Of a stretch of DNA of 64,000 nucleotides, positions 43,826-53,146 are shown piece by piece. The stretch is taken from NCBI RefSeq assembly GCF_020667835.1, contig NZ_JAFMPR010000003.1:248001-312000 (forward strand), read 5' to 3'. Within the stretch, counting starts at the first letter, position 1, and each line of letters starts with the position of its first letter. Source of the DNA: Roseibaca sp. Y0-43 (GTDB taxonomy: Bacteria > Pseudomonadota > Alphaproteobacteria > Rhodobacterales > Rhodobacteraceae). The position numbers and the translations under genes were made by a program. The notes beneath the pieces are model-generated. The model was not told where the DNA came from. It worked only from the letters and a program-made list of their open reading frames with translations, and searched no databases.

Positions 43826-45334
43826 ATGACATATACACGCGATGTCGATCTGTTCGTGATCGGGGGCGGAATAAACGGGGCCGGAATTGCCCGCGACGCG
43901 GCAGGCCGTGGCCTGAGCGTGGTTCTGTGCGAGAAGGACGATCTGGCCGAAGGCACCTCGTCGCGGTCGGGCAAGCTGGTGCATGGCGGCTTGCGCTACC
44001 TTGAATATTACGAATTCCGGCTGGTGCGCGAGGCACTGATCGAGCGCGAGGTCTTGATGAACGCGGCCCCGCATATCATCTGGCCCATGCGCTTCGTATT
44101 GCCGCACAGCCCCGCCGACCGCCCCGCCTGGTTGGTGCGGTTGGGCCTGTTCCTGTATGACAATCTTGGCGGCCGCAAGAAACTGCCCGGCACCCGCGTT
44201 CTGGACCTGCGCCGCGATCCGGAGGGCGCCGCGATCAAGGACAAATACACCAAGGGGTTTGAATATTCCGACTGTTGGGTCGATGACGCGCGGCTTGTGG
44301 TGCTGAACGCGATCGACGCGGCAGAGCGCGGGGCAGAGGTGTTGACCCGCACCCCCGCCATTGCCGCGCGGCGCGAGAATGGCGCGTGGCTCGTCACCAC
44401 CCGCAACAGCCTGACCGGCGAGACGCGCGAGTATCGCGCGCGGATGATTATCAACGCCGCCGGGCCTTGGGTGACGGATGTGCTGACCCGCGTCGCCGGG
44501 TCGAACAGTGCACGCAATGTCCGCCTTGTGAAAGGCAGCCATATCGTCGTGCCCAAGTTCTGGAAGGGTGAGAATGCCTATCTGGTGCAGAACCATGACA
44601 AGCGGGTCATCTTCATCAACCCCTATGAGCGCGACAAGGCGCTGATCGGCACAACCGACATCCCTTACGAAGGACGCGCCGAGGATGTCGCGGTGGATGA
44701 AAGCGAGATCCAGTATCTGCTGGATGCCGTGAACCTTTACTTCAAGGAAGAACTGACCCGCGCCGATGTGGAAAGCAGCTTCTCGGGCGTGCGGCCCTTG
44801 TTCGACGACGGCAAGGGCAACCCGTCTGCGGTCACGCGCGACTACGTCTTTGACGTGGACGAAACCGGCGGCGCGCCCATGCTGAACATCTTCGGCGGCA
44901 AGATCACCACGTATCGCGAATTGGCAGAGCGCGGGATGCACAAGGTCAAACGCTTCTTCCCCAAGATGGGGGGTGACTGGACCGCGACAGCGCCCATGCC
45001 CGGCGGCGATATGCCCAAGGCGGATTACGAAGCGTTCCGCGGCTGGATGAAGGCCACCTATCCGTGGATGCCGCGCAGCCTGCGGCGGCATTATGGCCGC
45101 CTCTATGGCACCCGTATTGCCATGATCGTGGGCGATGCAACATCTGTCGCGGGGCTGGGGCGGCATTTTGGCGGCGATTTGTACGAGGCAGAGGTCAGCT
45201 ACCTGATGCGGCATGAATGGGCACAGACGCCCGAAGACATCCTTTGGCGGCGCACCAAGCACCGGCTGCATCTGTCCGAGGACGAGCAAGCCGCTTTCGC
45301 CGAATGGCTCACCGCCCATGCAGAGGCCGCCTGA
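43826..45334 (+). CDS. eryB: Erythritol-phosphate dehydrogenase EryB (GlpD-like, FAD)
   Basis: This 502-residue FAD enzyme of the GlpD family oxidises erythritol phosphate to a tetrulose phosphate, feeding electrons to quinones. FAD motif: LFVIGGGINGAGIARDAAGR; family segments KLVHGGLRYLEYYEFRLVRE, AAGPWVTDVL, GTTDIPYEG and NIFGGKITTYRELAERGMHK. Context between eryA and eryC, with a one-base overlap to eryC, distinguishes it from glycerol-3-phosphate dehydrogenase. It probably works at the membrane face. Confidence 0.92.
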   Translation: MTYTRDVDLFVIGGGINGAGIARDAAGRGLSVVLCEKDDLAEGTSSRSGKLVHGGLRYLEYYEFRLVREALIEREVLMNAAPHIIWPMRFVLPHSPADRPAWLVRLGLFLYDNLGGRKKLPGTRVLDLRRDPEGAAIKDKYTKGFEYSDCWVDDARLVVLNAIDAAERGAEVLTRTPAIAARRENGAWLVTTRNSLTGETREYRARMIINAAGPWVTDVLTRVAGSNSARNVRLVKGSHIVVPKFWKGENAYLVQNHDKRVIFINPYERDKALIGTTDIPYEGRAEDVAVDESEIQYLLDAVNLYFKEELTRADVESSFSGVRPLFDDGKGNPSAVTRDYVFDVDETGGAPMLNIFGGKITTYRELAERGMHKVKRFFPKMGGDWTATAPMPGGDMPKADYEAFRGWMKATYPWMPRSLRRHYGRLYGTRIAMIVGDATSVAGLGRHFGGDLYEAEVSYLMRHEWAQTPEDILWRRTKHRLHLSEDEQAAFAEWLTAHAEAA

Positions 45335-46266
45335 TGCCGCTGACACTGTCGCTGAACACCAACCCGCTGGTCAACCGTTTTGCTGAACCCGACGACCTGA
45401 TCGACGCTATCACCCGCGACATCGGCATTCGCGACATCCAGCTGACGCATGAGTTCATCAACCCAAGCTGGCCCGCGCCGGTCATTCGCCGCCTGACGCG
45501 CGACATGGGCCGCGCGCTGGCACGCAGCGGCGGGCGGGTCACGTCGGGCATGACCGGACCCTATGGGCGGCTGAACCATTTCGGCCACCCCGATGCGGAT
45601 GTGCGGCGCTATTATATCGACTGGTTCAAGACCTTTGCCGATATCATCGGCGAACTGGGCGGCACGTCCGTGGGCACGCAATTCGCCATTCTGACCTATC
45701 GCGATTACGACGACCCGGCCCGGCGCGAGGCGTTGACCCAGACAGCGATCGACGCCTGGGCAGAGGTGGCGGAACACGCCAAGGCCGCCGGTCTGGAATA
45801 TGTGTTCTGGGAACCGATGAGCATAGGCCGTGAATTCGGCGAAACCATCGCGGCCAGCATGGCGCTGCAAGATCGGCTGACGGCGGCAGATATGGCCGTG
45901 CCGATGTGGATGATGGCCGATATCGACCATGGCGATGTGACCTCGCCCAACCCCGATGACACGGACCCCTATGCCTGGGCACGGGCCGTGCCGCGCGTGT
46001 CGCCTATCATCCATATCAAGCAATCCATGATGGACAAATCCGGCCACCGGCCCTTCACCGCGGACTACAACGCCAAGGGCGCGATCCAGCCGGCCCCGCT
46101 GCTGGCGGCTTTTGCCGAAGGCGGTGCGCGCGACAACGAAATTTGCCTGGAGCTGTCCTTCAAGGAACGCGAACCGAATGACCGGCAGGTCATCGCGCAG
46201 ATTGCCGAGAGCGTTGCCTTCTGGGCCCCGCATATCGACACGGGCGCGGCGGACCTGACGGTATGA
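45334..46266 (+). CDS. eryC: EryC, tetrulose-phosphate isomerase/racemase (xylose-isomerase-like TIM barrel)
   Basis: EryC is one of the isomerases that convert the tetrulose phosphate made by EryB towards D-erythrose 4-phosphate. The 310-residue product is an AP-endonuclease-2/xylose-isomerase-like TIM barrel with LSLNTNPLVNRFAEPDDLID, IRDIQLTHEFINPSWPAP, LEYVFWEPMSIGREFGETI (metal Glu), MWMMADIDHGD and PIIHIKQSMMDKSGH. It was once annotated as a dehydrogenase. Its ATG shares one base with the eryB stop. Confidence 0.9.
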   Translation: MPLTLSLNTNPLVNRFAEPDDLIDAITRDIGIRDIQLTHEFINPSWPAPVIRRLTRDMGRALARSGGRVTSGMTGPYGRLNHFGHPDADVRRYYIDWFKTFADIIGELGGTSVGTQFAILTYRDYDDPARREALTQTAIDAWAEVAEHAKAAGLEYVFWEPMSIGREFGETIAASMALQDRLTAADMAVPMWMMADIDHGDVTSPNPDDTDPYAWARAVPRVSPIIHIKQSMMDKSGHRPFTADYNAKGAIQPAPLLAAFAEGGARDNEICLELSFKEREPNDRQVIAQIAESVAFWAPHIDTGAADLTV

Positions 46267-46339
46267 GCTGCGACGCCGCCGCGCTTGCCAAGGCGGTCGG
46301 GCTTGGGGCATTGCCAAAGGGGTTGTTTGCAAAAGGGTC

Positions 46340-47302
46340 ATGCCGATGAAGGATTGGAGCGCCAGCGAGATCGAGCATTCGCTCGCCATTCGGGCGGCAT
46401 GGCTGCATTACGTTGGCGGATTGCGGCAGGCCGAGGTTGCGAAGCGGCTGGGCGTGCCCTCGGTCAAGGCGCACAGGCTGATCCAGAAGGCCGTGGCCGA
46501 AGGGGCGGTCAAGGTCAGCATCGAAGGCGACATGGTCGAATGCGTGGAGCTGGAAGCGGCGCTGTGCGAACGCTTCGGGCTTGCAACCTGCGAAGTCGCC
46601 CCCTGCCTGGAAGAAGACGGCCTGCCGCTGCGCGCGCTGGGCGCGGCCGGCGCGTCGTGGTTGCGCCGCTGCCTGGAGCAGGGCGAAGACACCACCATCG
46701 GCATCAGCCATGGTCGCACCCTGACCGCCGCCGTGCGCAGCCTGTCGCATCTGTCCTTGCCGGACCTGCGCTTCGTGTCGCTGCTGGGCGGCCTGACCCG
46801 CAATTTCGCCGCCAACCCGCATGATGTGATGCACCTGCTGGCCGAAAAGACCGGCGCGCAGGCCTATGTCATGCCGGTCCCCTTCTTTGCCAACTCGGTC
46901 GAGGATCGCGCCGTTTTGCTGGCGCAGCGCGGGATCGCCGATGTGCTGACCATGGCGGAAAACGCCTCTCTCAAGCTAGTCGGCATTGGTACCGTGTCAT
47001 TCGAGGCGCAACTGGTCGTCTCTGGCCTGATCCAGAAATCCGAGATCGAGGCGATCTCTGCCGATGGCGGCTTGGGCGAAATGCTGGGTCACTTCTTCGA
47101 CGCGTCGGGCCATATCATCGACACGGCCCTGACGAAACGCACCATCGCCGCCTCGCTCGGGTCCGGGCCGGGGGCGGGCGGGCGTATCGTGGCGCTGGCG
47201 GGCGGCCCTCACAAGGTGGCCGCCATCAGCGCGGTGCTCAACAGTGGCAGGCTGCACGGCCTGATTACCGACGAAAACACCGCGCGCGCGTTGCTGGCCT
47301 AG
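46340..47302 (+). CDS. eryD: EryD, SorC-family regulator of erythritol genes
   Basis: The 320-residue protein has a helix-turn-helix (YVGGLRQAEVAKRLGVPSVK) and a SorC sugar-phosphate-sensing domain (IGISHGRTLTAAVRSLSHL, LRFVSLLGGLTRNFAANPHD, LVGIGTVSFEAQLVVSGLI, RIVALAGGPHKVAAISAVL). In Brucella EryD represses the ery operon and is relieved by erythritol. Its likely site is the phased repeat set at 42105-42161. AAAGGG precedes the ATG, and the end overlaps the convergent aldolase gene by four bases. Confidence 0.9.
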   Translation: MPMKDWSASEIEHSLAIRAAWLHYVGGLRQAEVAKRLGVPSVKAHRLIQKAVAEGAVKVSIEGDMVECVELEAALCERFGLATCEVAPCLEEDGLPLRALGAAGASWLRRCLEQGEDTTIGISHGRTLTAAVRSLSHLSLPDLRFVSLLGGLTRNFAANPHDVMHLLAEKTGAQAYVMPVPFFANSVEDRAVLLAQRGIADVLTMAENASLKLVGIGTVSFEAQLVVSGLIQKSEIEAISADGGLGEMLGHFFDASGHIIDTALTKRTIAASLGSGPGAGGRIVALAGGPHKVAAISAVLNSGRLHGLITDENTARALLA

Positions 47303-48333
47303 TAGGACTTGGCCATAACCGCCAAGGATTTGGCGCGGATCTTCTCGGCCTGTCCTGCGGTGCCGAAAGCGTCGAACTTGATGATGCACTGCGCCGTCAT
47401 CGCATCCATCGCGGGCTTCAGATACTTGCGCGGGTCGAATTCCTCGGGCTTCGAGGTGAACACTTCGCGGATCGCGGCGGTCGCGGCCATGCGCAGGTCG
47501 GTGTCGATATTCACCTTGCGCACGCCATGGCGGATGCCGCGCTGAATCTCTTCCAGCGGCACGCCCCATGTGGGCTTCATCTGGCCACCATGGGCGTTGA
47601 TTTTCTCGCGCAGGTCTTCGGGCACAGAGGACGATCCGTGCATCACCAGATGGGTGTTGGGCAGACGCTTGTTGATCGCCTCGATCACGTCCATGGCCAG
47701 CACGTCGCCATCGGGTTCGCGGGTGAACTTATACGCGCCGTGGCTGGTGCCCATGGCAACCGCCAGCGCATCGACGCCGGTTTCGGCCACGAAGCGCTCT
47801 GCTTCTTCGGGGTCGGTCAGAAGCTGGTCATGGCTCAGCTTCTCGGTCGCGCCATGGCCGTCTTCCTGATCGCCCATGCCGGTTTCCAGCGACCCCAGGA
47901 CGCCCAGCTCGCCCTCGACCGAAACACCGGCCGCATGGGCCATCTGCACCACGGCGCGGGTAATGCCGACGTTATAGGCGTAATCGGCGGGGGTGGTGCC
48001 ATCCTCCATCAAAGAGCCGTCCATCATGACCGATGTGAACCCGTGCTGGATCGCGGTCACGCAGGTGCCCAGATTGTTGCCATGGTCCAGATGCATACAG
48101 ACGGGGATGTGCGGATAAATCTCGACCAGCGCGTCGATCAGCTTGGCCAGAACCGTGTCATTGGCATAAGCCCGCGCGCCCCGGCTGGCTTGCAAGATCA
48201 CGGGAGAGCCGGTCTTGTCGGCGGCGGCCATGATCGCCAGCCCCTGCTCCATGTTCGACATGTTGAATGCGGGCACGCCATAGCCGTTTTCGGCGGCGTG
48301 ATCGAGAAGTTGGCGCAGGGTGATGCGGGCCAT
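47299..48333 (-). CDS. fba: Class II fructose-bisphosphate aldolase, Calvin-cycle subtype
   Basis: This 344-residue zinc aldolase joins or splits fructose 1,6-bisphosphate and, in this subtype, often sedoheptulose 1,7-bisphosphate. Family residues include VPAFNMSNMEQGLAIMAAAD, CMHLDHGNNLGTCVTAIQHG (Zn His and Asp), GVSVEGELGVLG, HLVMHGSSSVPEDLREKINA and GVRKVNIDTDLRMAATAAIR. It is two bases after the FBPase gene in one operon. Placed opposite eryR-eryH-eryI, it could use D-erythrose 4-phosphate plus dihydroxyacetone phosphate. Confidence 0.92.
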   Translation of the reverse strand: MARITLRQLLDHAAENGYGVPAFNMSNMEQGLAIMAAADKTGSPVILQASRGARAYANDTVLAKLIDALVEIYPHIPVCMHLDHGNNLGTCVTAIQHGFTSVMMDGSLMEDGTTPADYAYNVGITRAVVQMAHAAGVSVEGELGVLGSLETGMGDQEDGHGATEKLSHDQLLTDPEEAERFVAETGVDALAVAMGTSHGAYKFTREPDGDVLAMDVIEAINKRLPNTHLVMHGSSSVPEDLREKINAHGGQMKPTWGVPLEEIQRGIRHGVRKVNIDTDLRMAATAAIREVFTSKPEEFDPRKYLKPAMDAMTAQCIIKFDAFGTAGQAEKIRAKSLAVMAKSY

Positions 48334-48335
48334 TG

Positions 48336-49334
48336 TCAGAACTCCGGTGTTTGGGAAAGATAATCGGAAACGGTCGCCACCTCGGACGCGGCACCGAAGA
48401 CCAACGGCACACGGGCGTGGTTGTCCTGTGGCGTAAGGTCCAGAATAGGGTTTTGACCATCGGTTGCGGCCCCGCCTGCCTGTTCCATGAGGTAGGCGAT
48501 GGGAAAGGCCTCGTAGGGCAGGCGCAGAAAGCCGTCCTTGTAGCCCGCGCGCGCGTCGGCGGGATACATGAACATGCCGCCACGGCGCAAAATGCGGTGC
48601 AAATCGCCCACGGCAGCGGCAATCCAGCGCATGTTGAAATTGCGCCCGCGGGGGCCGTCCTCCCCGGCCAGCAGGTCGGCGACATAGTGTTGCAGCCCCG
48701 GCACCCAATGCCGCTGGTTCGACGCGTTATAGGCAATCGTGCTGGCGGTGTCCTTGACTCGCACATCCGGCGCATCGACATGGAACTGGCCGCCGACAGG
48801 GTCCAGCGTGGCGATATGCACGCCCGCCCCCGTAGAAAAGCCGAAATCCACCGAATGGCCAAAGCTGACATAGGCGGCGGCGATCATTTCCCGGCCCTTG
48901 CGCCGGAAATGGCCCTGCGCCGGGAAGATCGCGAATAGCGCACCCAGCGGCGCGCCGATGCCGATGCTCCCAGACCCGTCAATCGGGTCCATCGCGACAT
49001 CGAACCGCCCGGTCGGGGTCAGCGCGATGATGTCCTGCGCTTCCTCCGACAGAACGGTGGCGACCGACTGGCCTTGCAGCACGGTCAGCATGTGGTGATG
49101 TGCGCCCATGTCCAGCGCCTTTTGCGTGTCACCGGACTGGTTCGTGCCCACGACCGCGTTAGGGTTGCCGGTCAACCGCCCTTGGGCAAGCCGCCCGGCC
49201 AGCGCCTTGCTGCCCTCGGCCAGTGCCACCAGCAGCGCGCGCAAATCCGCATCGCCGCAATGCTGCTGCAAGAAGGCTGCCAGCGTCGGTGCGGTGATCG
49301 GTTCGTCGGTCGGCAGATGCAGGGGGTGCGTCAT
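48336..49334 (-). CDS. fbp: Class I fructose-1,6-bisphosphatase
   Basis: The 332-residue product has the class I FBPase metal/substrate motif DVAMDPIDGSGSIGIGAPLG and the catalytic Glu region TVLSEEAQDIIALTPTGRFD. Also present are RRGGMFMYPADARAGYKDGF and LPYEAFPIAYLMEQAGGAA. It removes the 1-phosphate of fructose 1,6-bisphosphate and possibly sedoheptulose 1,7-bisphosphate. It forms an operon with the class II aldolase and is divergent from eryR. The ATG at 49334 is preferred over a TTG six bases upstream. Confidence 0.92.
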   Translation of the reverse strand: MTHPLHLPTDEPITAPTLAAFLQQHCGDADLRALLVALAEGSKALAGRLAQGRLTGNPNAVVGTNQSGDTQKALDMGAHHHMLTVLQGQSVATVLSEEAQDIIALTPTGRFDVAMDPIDGSGSIGIGAPLGALFAIFPAQGHFRRKGREMIAAAYVSFGHSVDFGFSTGAGVHIATLDPVGGQFHVDAPDVRVKDTASTIAYNASNQRHWVPGLQHYVADLLAGEDGPRGRNFNMRWIAAAVGDLHRILRRGGMFMYPADARAGYKDGFLRLPYEAFPIAYLMEQAGGAATDGQNPILDLTPQDNHARVPLVFGAASEVATVSDYLSQTPEF

Positions 49335-49376
49335 CGTCAAATCCCAATTTCGCCCGCTTATACAGTTGCCCCTTGA

Positions 49377-49405
49377 AAATCACAATCATAAATCACAAAA
49401 TCACA
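49377..49405. promoter_or_regulatory. Triple AAATCACA repeat in the fbp/eryR divergent region
   Basis: Three AAATCACA copies start at 49377, 49390 and 49398 in the 124-base divergent gap. Just downstream are two ATGTTA words (49421-49426 and 49433-49438). They are operator candidates for the DeoR-type regulator encoded next to them. Confidence 0.45.
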
Positions 49406-49458
49406 TCATTGACGATACTCATGTTATAAGGCATGTTAGCGCTAATCAGAGGGCACCC

Positions 49459-50238
49459 ATGAAGCGCGACGAAAGACAGCAAGAGATCATGGACCTGCTG
49501 GTCGCACAGGGAGAGGTCGAGCTGGACGCCTTGGCCGAGCGCTTCGCCGTGTCGCGCATGACCATTCACCGCGATCTGGACGAGCTTGAAAGCGCGGGCG
49601 TGCTGCGCAAGATCCGGGGCGGGGCCACCATTCGCAGCGGCACCCAGTTCGAAAGCGATTTCCGCATTCGCGAACGTCAGGACGCGCCGGCAAAAGCTGC
49701 CATGGCCGCCGCCGCGCTGCGTTTGGTAGAGCCGGGGATGAGCGTTCTGGTCAATGACGGGTCCATGGCCGCCACGCTGGCCGATGCGCTTGTTGCACGT
49801 CGCCCGCTGACCATCATCACCAACAATGCAGCCGTGCTGGAGCGGTTGCGCGGCGAAGCCGGGATCACCCTGATCGCGCTGGGCGGCGTGTATTCGGCCA
49901 AGTTCAACGCCTATCTGGGCAAGATCACCGAAGATACTCTTGCCCAGCTCCATGCCGACATCGCCTTCATCTCGACCCCCGCCCTTGCCGGGCTGGAGGT
50001 GTTTCACATGGATGACGCGGTCGTGCGGGCCAAGCGCGCCATGATGGATGCAAGCGCAATGCGTTGCCTACTGGTCAACCATACCCGCTTCGGCCATGCC
50101 GCCCTTCACCGGCTGGCGGCACTGGCAGAGTTCGACCACATCATCACCGATACCGCGCCCGATGCGCAGGCGCGCGCCGCGCTTGCGCGCGCGGGCCTGA
50201 CCCTGACCCTTGCAGACAGATTGGACCCCGACACATGA
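49459..50238 (+). CDS. eryR: DeoR-family regulator EryR
   Basis: This 259-residue repressor has the DeoR helix-turn-helix (RQQEIMDLLVAQGEVELDAL, FAVSRMTIHRDLDELES) and the sugar-phosphate-binding domain (SVLVNDGSMAATLADALVAR, NNAAVLERLRGE, ALGGVYSAKFNAYLGKI). In rhizobia a DeoR regulator, EryR, precedes tpiB and rpiB in exactly this order. The stop overlaps the eryH start (ATGA), so expression is coupled. It may also control the divergent fbp-fba operon. Confidence 0.85.
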   Translation: MKRDERQQEIMDLLVAQGEVELDALAERFAVSRMTIHRDLDELESAGVLRKIRGGATIRSGTQFESDFRIRERQDAPAKAAMAAAALRLVEPGMSVLVNDGSMAATLADALVARRPLTIITNNAAVLERLRGEAGITLIALGGVYSAKFNAYLGKITEDTLAQLHADIAFISTPALAGLEVFHMDDAVVRAKRAMMDASAMRCLLVNHTRFGHAALHRLAALAEFDHIITDTAPDAQARAALARAGLTLTLADRLDPDT

Positions 50239-51002
50239 GCGACGCAGGATTCTGGATCGGCACAAGCTGGAAAATGAACAAGACCCTGCCGCAGGCGATG
50301 GACTTCGCCACGCGGCTGGCCAATGCCGATGCCGCGCGCGACGCGCGCGTGCAGCGCTTCGTGATCCCGCCCTTCACGGCGGTGCGGCAGGTGAAAGCGG
50401 CTTTGGCTGATACGTCTGTCAAGGTTGGCGCGCAGAACATGCACTGGGCCGATGCCGGTGCCTGGACAGGAGAGGTCTCTGCCCCGATGCTGGTTGATTG
50501 CGGGCTGGACATGGTCGAGTTGGGCCATTCCGAACGCCGCGCGCATTTCGGCGAAACCGATGAGACCGTGGGCCTGAAGGTGGAAAGCGCCGTGCGCCAT
50601 GGGCTGACCCCGCTGATCTGCCTGGGCGAGACATTGGCCGAACGCGACGCAGGCCGCGCCGCCGAGGTGCTGGCACGCCAGACCCGCTTGGCGCTGGCCA
50701 AACTGTCCGATGCCCAGAAAGCCGCGCCGGTTCTGTTTGCCTACGAACCCGTCTGGGCCATCGGCGAGGGCGGTATATCCGCCACATCCGATTATGCCGA
50801 TGCTCGCCAGGCTGAGATCATAGCCGTCGCAGAAAGCGTCTTGGGGCGGCGTGTGCCCTGCCTCTATGGCGGTTCCGTCAACCCCGAGAATTGTGCCGAA
50901 CTGATCGCCTGCCCGCATGTGGACGGCTTGTTCATCGGGCGTTCTGCTTGGGATGTGGACGGCTATCTGGACATTCTTGGCCGCGTTTCGGCGGCCATCT
51001 GA
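50235..51002 (+). CDS. eryH: EryH (TpiB), TPI-like tetrulose-phosphate isomerase
   Basis: The 255-residue TIM barrel has triosephosphate isomerase motifs: [20 protein letters not shown] (catalytic Lys), [15 protein letters not shown] (catalytic His), [12 protein letters not shown] (catalytic Glu) and [15 protein letters not shown]. Its neighbours mark it as the erythritol-pathway paralogue EryH, which acts on a tetrulose phosphate, rather than the glycolytic enzyme. Followed by eryI after 22 bases with a strong AAGGAG site. Confidence 0.88.
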   Translation: MSDAGFWIGTSWKMNKTLPQAMDFATRLANADAARDARVQRFVIPPFTAVRQVKAALADTSVKVGAQNMHWADAGAWTGEVSAPMLVDCGLDMVELGHSERRAHFGETDETVGLKVESAVRHGLTPLICLGETLAERDAGRAAEVLARQTRLALAKLSDAQKAAPVLFAYEPVWAIGEGGISATSDYADARQAEIIAVAESVLGRRVPCLYGGSVNPENCAELIACPHVDGLFIGRSAWDVDGYLDILGRVSAAI

Positions 51003-51024
51003 CCCTTTGAAAGGAGTGACACTC

Positions 51025-51480
51025 ATGAAACTTGCCATCGCAGGCGACAGCGCCGGAGAAGGTCTGGCCAAAGTTCTCGTCGACTACCTGAAAGACAAAC
51101 ACGAGGTTTCAGACCTGTCGCGCACCGCTGACGGGCCGGATGATTTTTATGCCAACCTGTCCGACCGCGTGTGCAGCGCGGTGTTGCGCGGGGAATATGA
51201 CCGCGCGATCCTTGTTTGCGGCACGGGCATTGGCGTGGCGCTGTCGGCCAACAAGGTGCCCGGCATTCGGGCCGCGCAATGCCATGACACATATTCGGCA
51301 GAACGCGCTGCGCTGTCGAACAACGCGCAGGTCATCACCATGGGCGCGCGCGTGATCGGCACGGAACTGGCCAAGGCGATTGCCGATGCCTACTTGGCCC
51401 AGAGTTTCGACCCCGAGGGCCGCTCTGCCGGGAATGTGCAGGCCATTGACCGGGTCGACGCGAAATATCGCAGCGCCTGA
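51025..51480 (+). CDS. eryI: EryI (RpiB), RpiB-like isomerase giving D-erythrose 4-phosphate
   Basis: This 151-residue RpiB/LacAB-type isomerase has [40 protein letters not shown] (catalytic Cys) and [20 protein letters not shown]. The last isomerisation of the erythritol pathway, to D-erythrose 4-phosphate, is assigned to EryI. It ends the eryR-eryH-eryI operon, 19 bases from the converging dehydrogenase gene. Confidence 0.9.
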   Translation: MKLAIAGDSAGEGLAKVLVDYLKDKHEVSDLSRTADGPDDFYANLSDRVCSAVLRGEYDRAILVCGTGIGVALSANKVPGIRAAQCHDTYSAERAALSNNAQVITMGARVIGTELAKAIADAYLAQSFDPEGRSAGNVQAIDRVDAKYRSA

Positions 51481-51499
51481 GTGCGTTCCTGCGGTTCTG

Positions 51500-53146
51500 T
51501 CACACGCGGTTGCGGTGGCGGGTCCGCAACAGCGCGCGCGTGTCGTCCAGCTCTTGGCTGCGGCGCGCGCTGTCCCAGCCCAGATGTGTCGCCGCCAGAT
51601 CGGCGAGGGCTTGCAACCCCGCTTCCGTGATCTGGCCGGTAATCGCCAGCGAAGTGCGACGCAGCACCATGTCTTGCAGGTGCACGACATGTTCGTGGGT
51701 CAGGATATGTCGTATCTCTTGCACCGAATGATCGGGCGCGTCTGGCAGGGGCGTGGGGGCTGACCCTTCGGCCCGCAAGATTTCGGCGGCCACGCTGCCA
51801 TAGCGCCCCAGCAGCAAGCCCGCGCGCAGGGGCGTGCAGCCGGTGGCCTCTGCCATTTGGGCAGCCCATGCCGCGCGGTCGTCGGGATAGTCGCGCCCAC
51901 CGCCGATAGGCAGGGTGTCTGTCCCGGTCCGGCGCGGCCTGCCCAATCGCGCAAGGACCGTATCGGCCACCTCTTCGGCGAAGCCGCGAAAGGTGGTCCA
52001 TTTGCCCCCGACCATGGACAGGATCGCAAAGGGGCGGGTGTCATCCGCAGGCAATTCCGGCGTGGAATGATCGCGGCTGATAAGCCCCGCCGCCGTGCCC
52101 TCCGACACGGGCAGGGGCCGGATGCCGCTATAGACATGCACGATCTGATCTTCGCCGAAGCTTAGGGCCGGAAACAGTCCGCGCAGTGCCGTCAGGAAAT
52201 AGCCGACCTCATCTTCGTCGCAGGCAACGGTATCGGGGTTGTCGGCCCGAATGTCGGTAGAGCCGACAAGCACCCGTCCCAGATGCGGAAAGGCAAGGCA
52301 AATGCGCCCGTCATCGGCCTCGAAATAGACCATCTTGCCGCCAAGCGCGCGCAAAAGGTCGGGGTGGTCCAGCAGGATATGCGACCCCTTTGTGCCGCCG
52401 ATGAAGCGCGAGGGCGCGCCCAGTCTGCCATTGACCAGGTCGATCCAAGGCCCGGCGGCGTTCACCACAAGGCGTGGCGCCAGCCACTGCTCTGCGCCAT
52501 CCGGCCCGCGCAGCCCGACACGCCCCGCATCCGCGCCCAGAAGCGCCGTGTGGTTCATCGCGGTCGCCTGTGGGCCTGCGCGCAGCCCGTCCTGCACCAG
52601 TTCCAGCACCAGCCGTTCAGGATAGGTGACATGCGCGTCGTAATACTGGCCGGCGGCGCGAATGGCGGGGGTCAGCGCCGGGATCTCGCGCAGCGCGCGC
52701 CGCCTGTGCCACATCTGGTGGCGGGGCATGACGCGGGCGCGGGCACCGTAGAAATCATACATCATCAGCCCCGCCCAGATCAGCGCAGCGCCCCGGCTGC
52801 GCGGGGCAGTGGTGGACCCCATCAATGTGCGCAGCGCGGCCCCTATTCCCTTGGCCCTGGACATGATCGGAATGACGGTCGGCAGCGGGCTGACCAGATG
52901 CGGCGCGTTACGCAAAAGCAGGTTCCGCTCGTAGGTCGATTGCGCGACAAGGCGTAATTCGCCGGTTTCGAGGTATTTCAACCCGCCATGGATCAACCGC
53001 GACGGTGCGGCCGAGCTGCCGCCGCCATAATCGCCCTTGTCGGCCAGCACGACCGACACCCCCTGAAGCGCCAGATCCCGGAACAGGCCCGCCCCGTTCA
53101 CCCCGGCCCCGAGGATCAGAACATCGCAACGCTCGGGCAGGGTCAT
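51500..53146 (-). CDS. FAD-dependent polyol-phosphate/glycerol-3-phosphate dehydrogenase (GlpD family), second module
   Basis: The 548-residue product has the FAD motif LILGAGVNGAGLFRDLALQG, SRLIHGGLKYLETGELRLVA, NAAGPWIDLVNG, VGSTDIRADNPDT, VYSGIRPLPVSEG and SMVGGKWTTFRGFAEEVAD. A long C-terminal domain has the GlpD-type ending (LTHEHVVHLQDMVLRRTSLA). It diverges strongly from EryB. Its ATG overlaps the DeoR stop, and a polyol-type FGGY kinase heads the operon, so the likely substrate is the kinase product rather than simple glycerol 3-phosphate. Confidence 0.82.
   Translation of the reverse strand: MTLPERCDVLILGAGVNGAGLFRDLALQGVSVVLADKGDYGGGSSAAPSRLIHGGLKYLETGELRLVAQSTYERNLLLRNAPHLVSPLPTVIPIMSRAKGIGAALRTLMGSTTAPRSRGAALIWAGLMMYDFYGARARVMPRHQMWHRRRALREIPALTPAIRAAGQYYDAHVTYPERLVLELVQDGLRAGPQATAMNHTALLGADAGRVGLRGPDGAEQWLAPRLVVNAAGPWIDLVNGRLGAPSRFIGGTKGSHILLDHPDLLRALGGKMVYFEADDGRICLAFPHLGRVLVGSTDIRADNPDTVACDEDEVGYFLTALRGLFPALSFGEDQIVHVYSGIRPLPVSEGTAAGLISRDHSTPELPADDTRPFAILSMVGGKWTTFRGFAEEVADTVLARLGRPRRTGTDTLPIGGGRDYPDDRAAWAAQMAEATGCTPLRAGLLLGRYGSVAAEILRAEGSAPTPLPDAPDHSVQEIRHILTHEHVVHLQDMVLRRTSLAITGQITEAGLQALADLAATHLGWDSARRSQELDDTRALLRTRHRNRV

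Noticed and set aside
43826-45334. Naming this gene glpD (glycerol-3-phosphate dehydrogenase)
   Set aside because: The family is right, but position between eryA and eryC with a one-base overlap makes EryB the better call.
50235-51480. Glycolytic tpiA and pentose-phosphate rpiB
   Set aside because: The eryR-TPI-RpiB order in an erythritol cluster points to the EryH/EryI paralogues, although catalytic residues alone would fit either.
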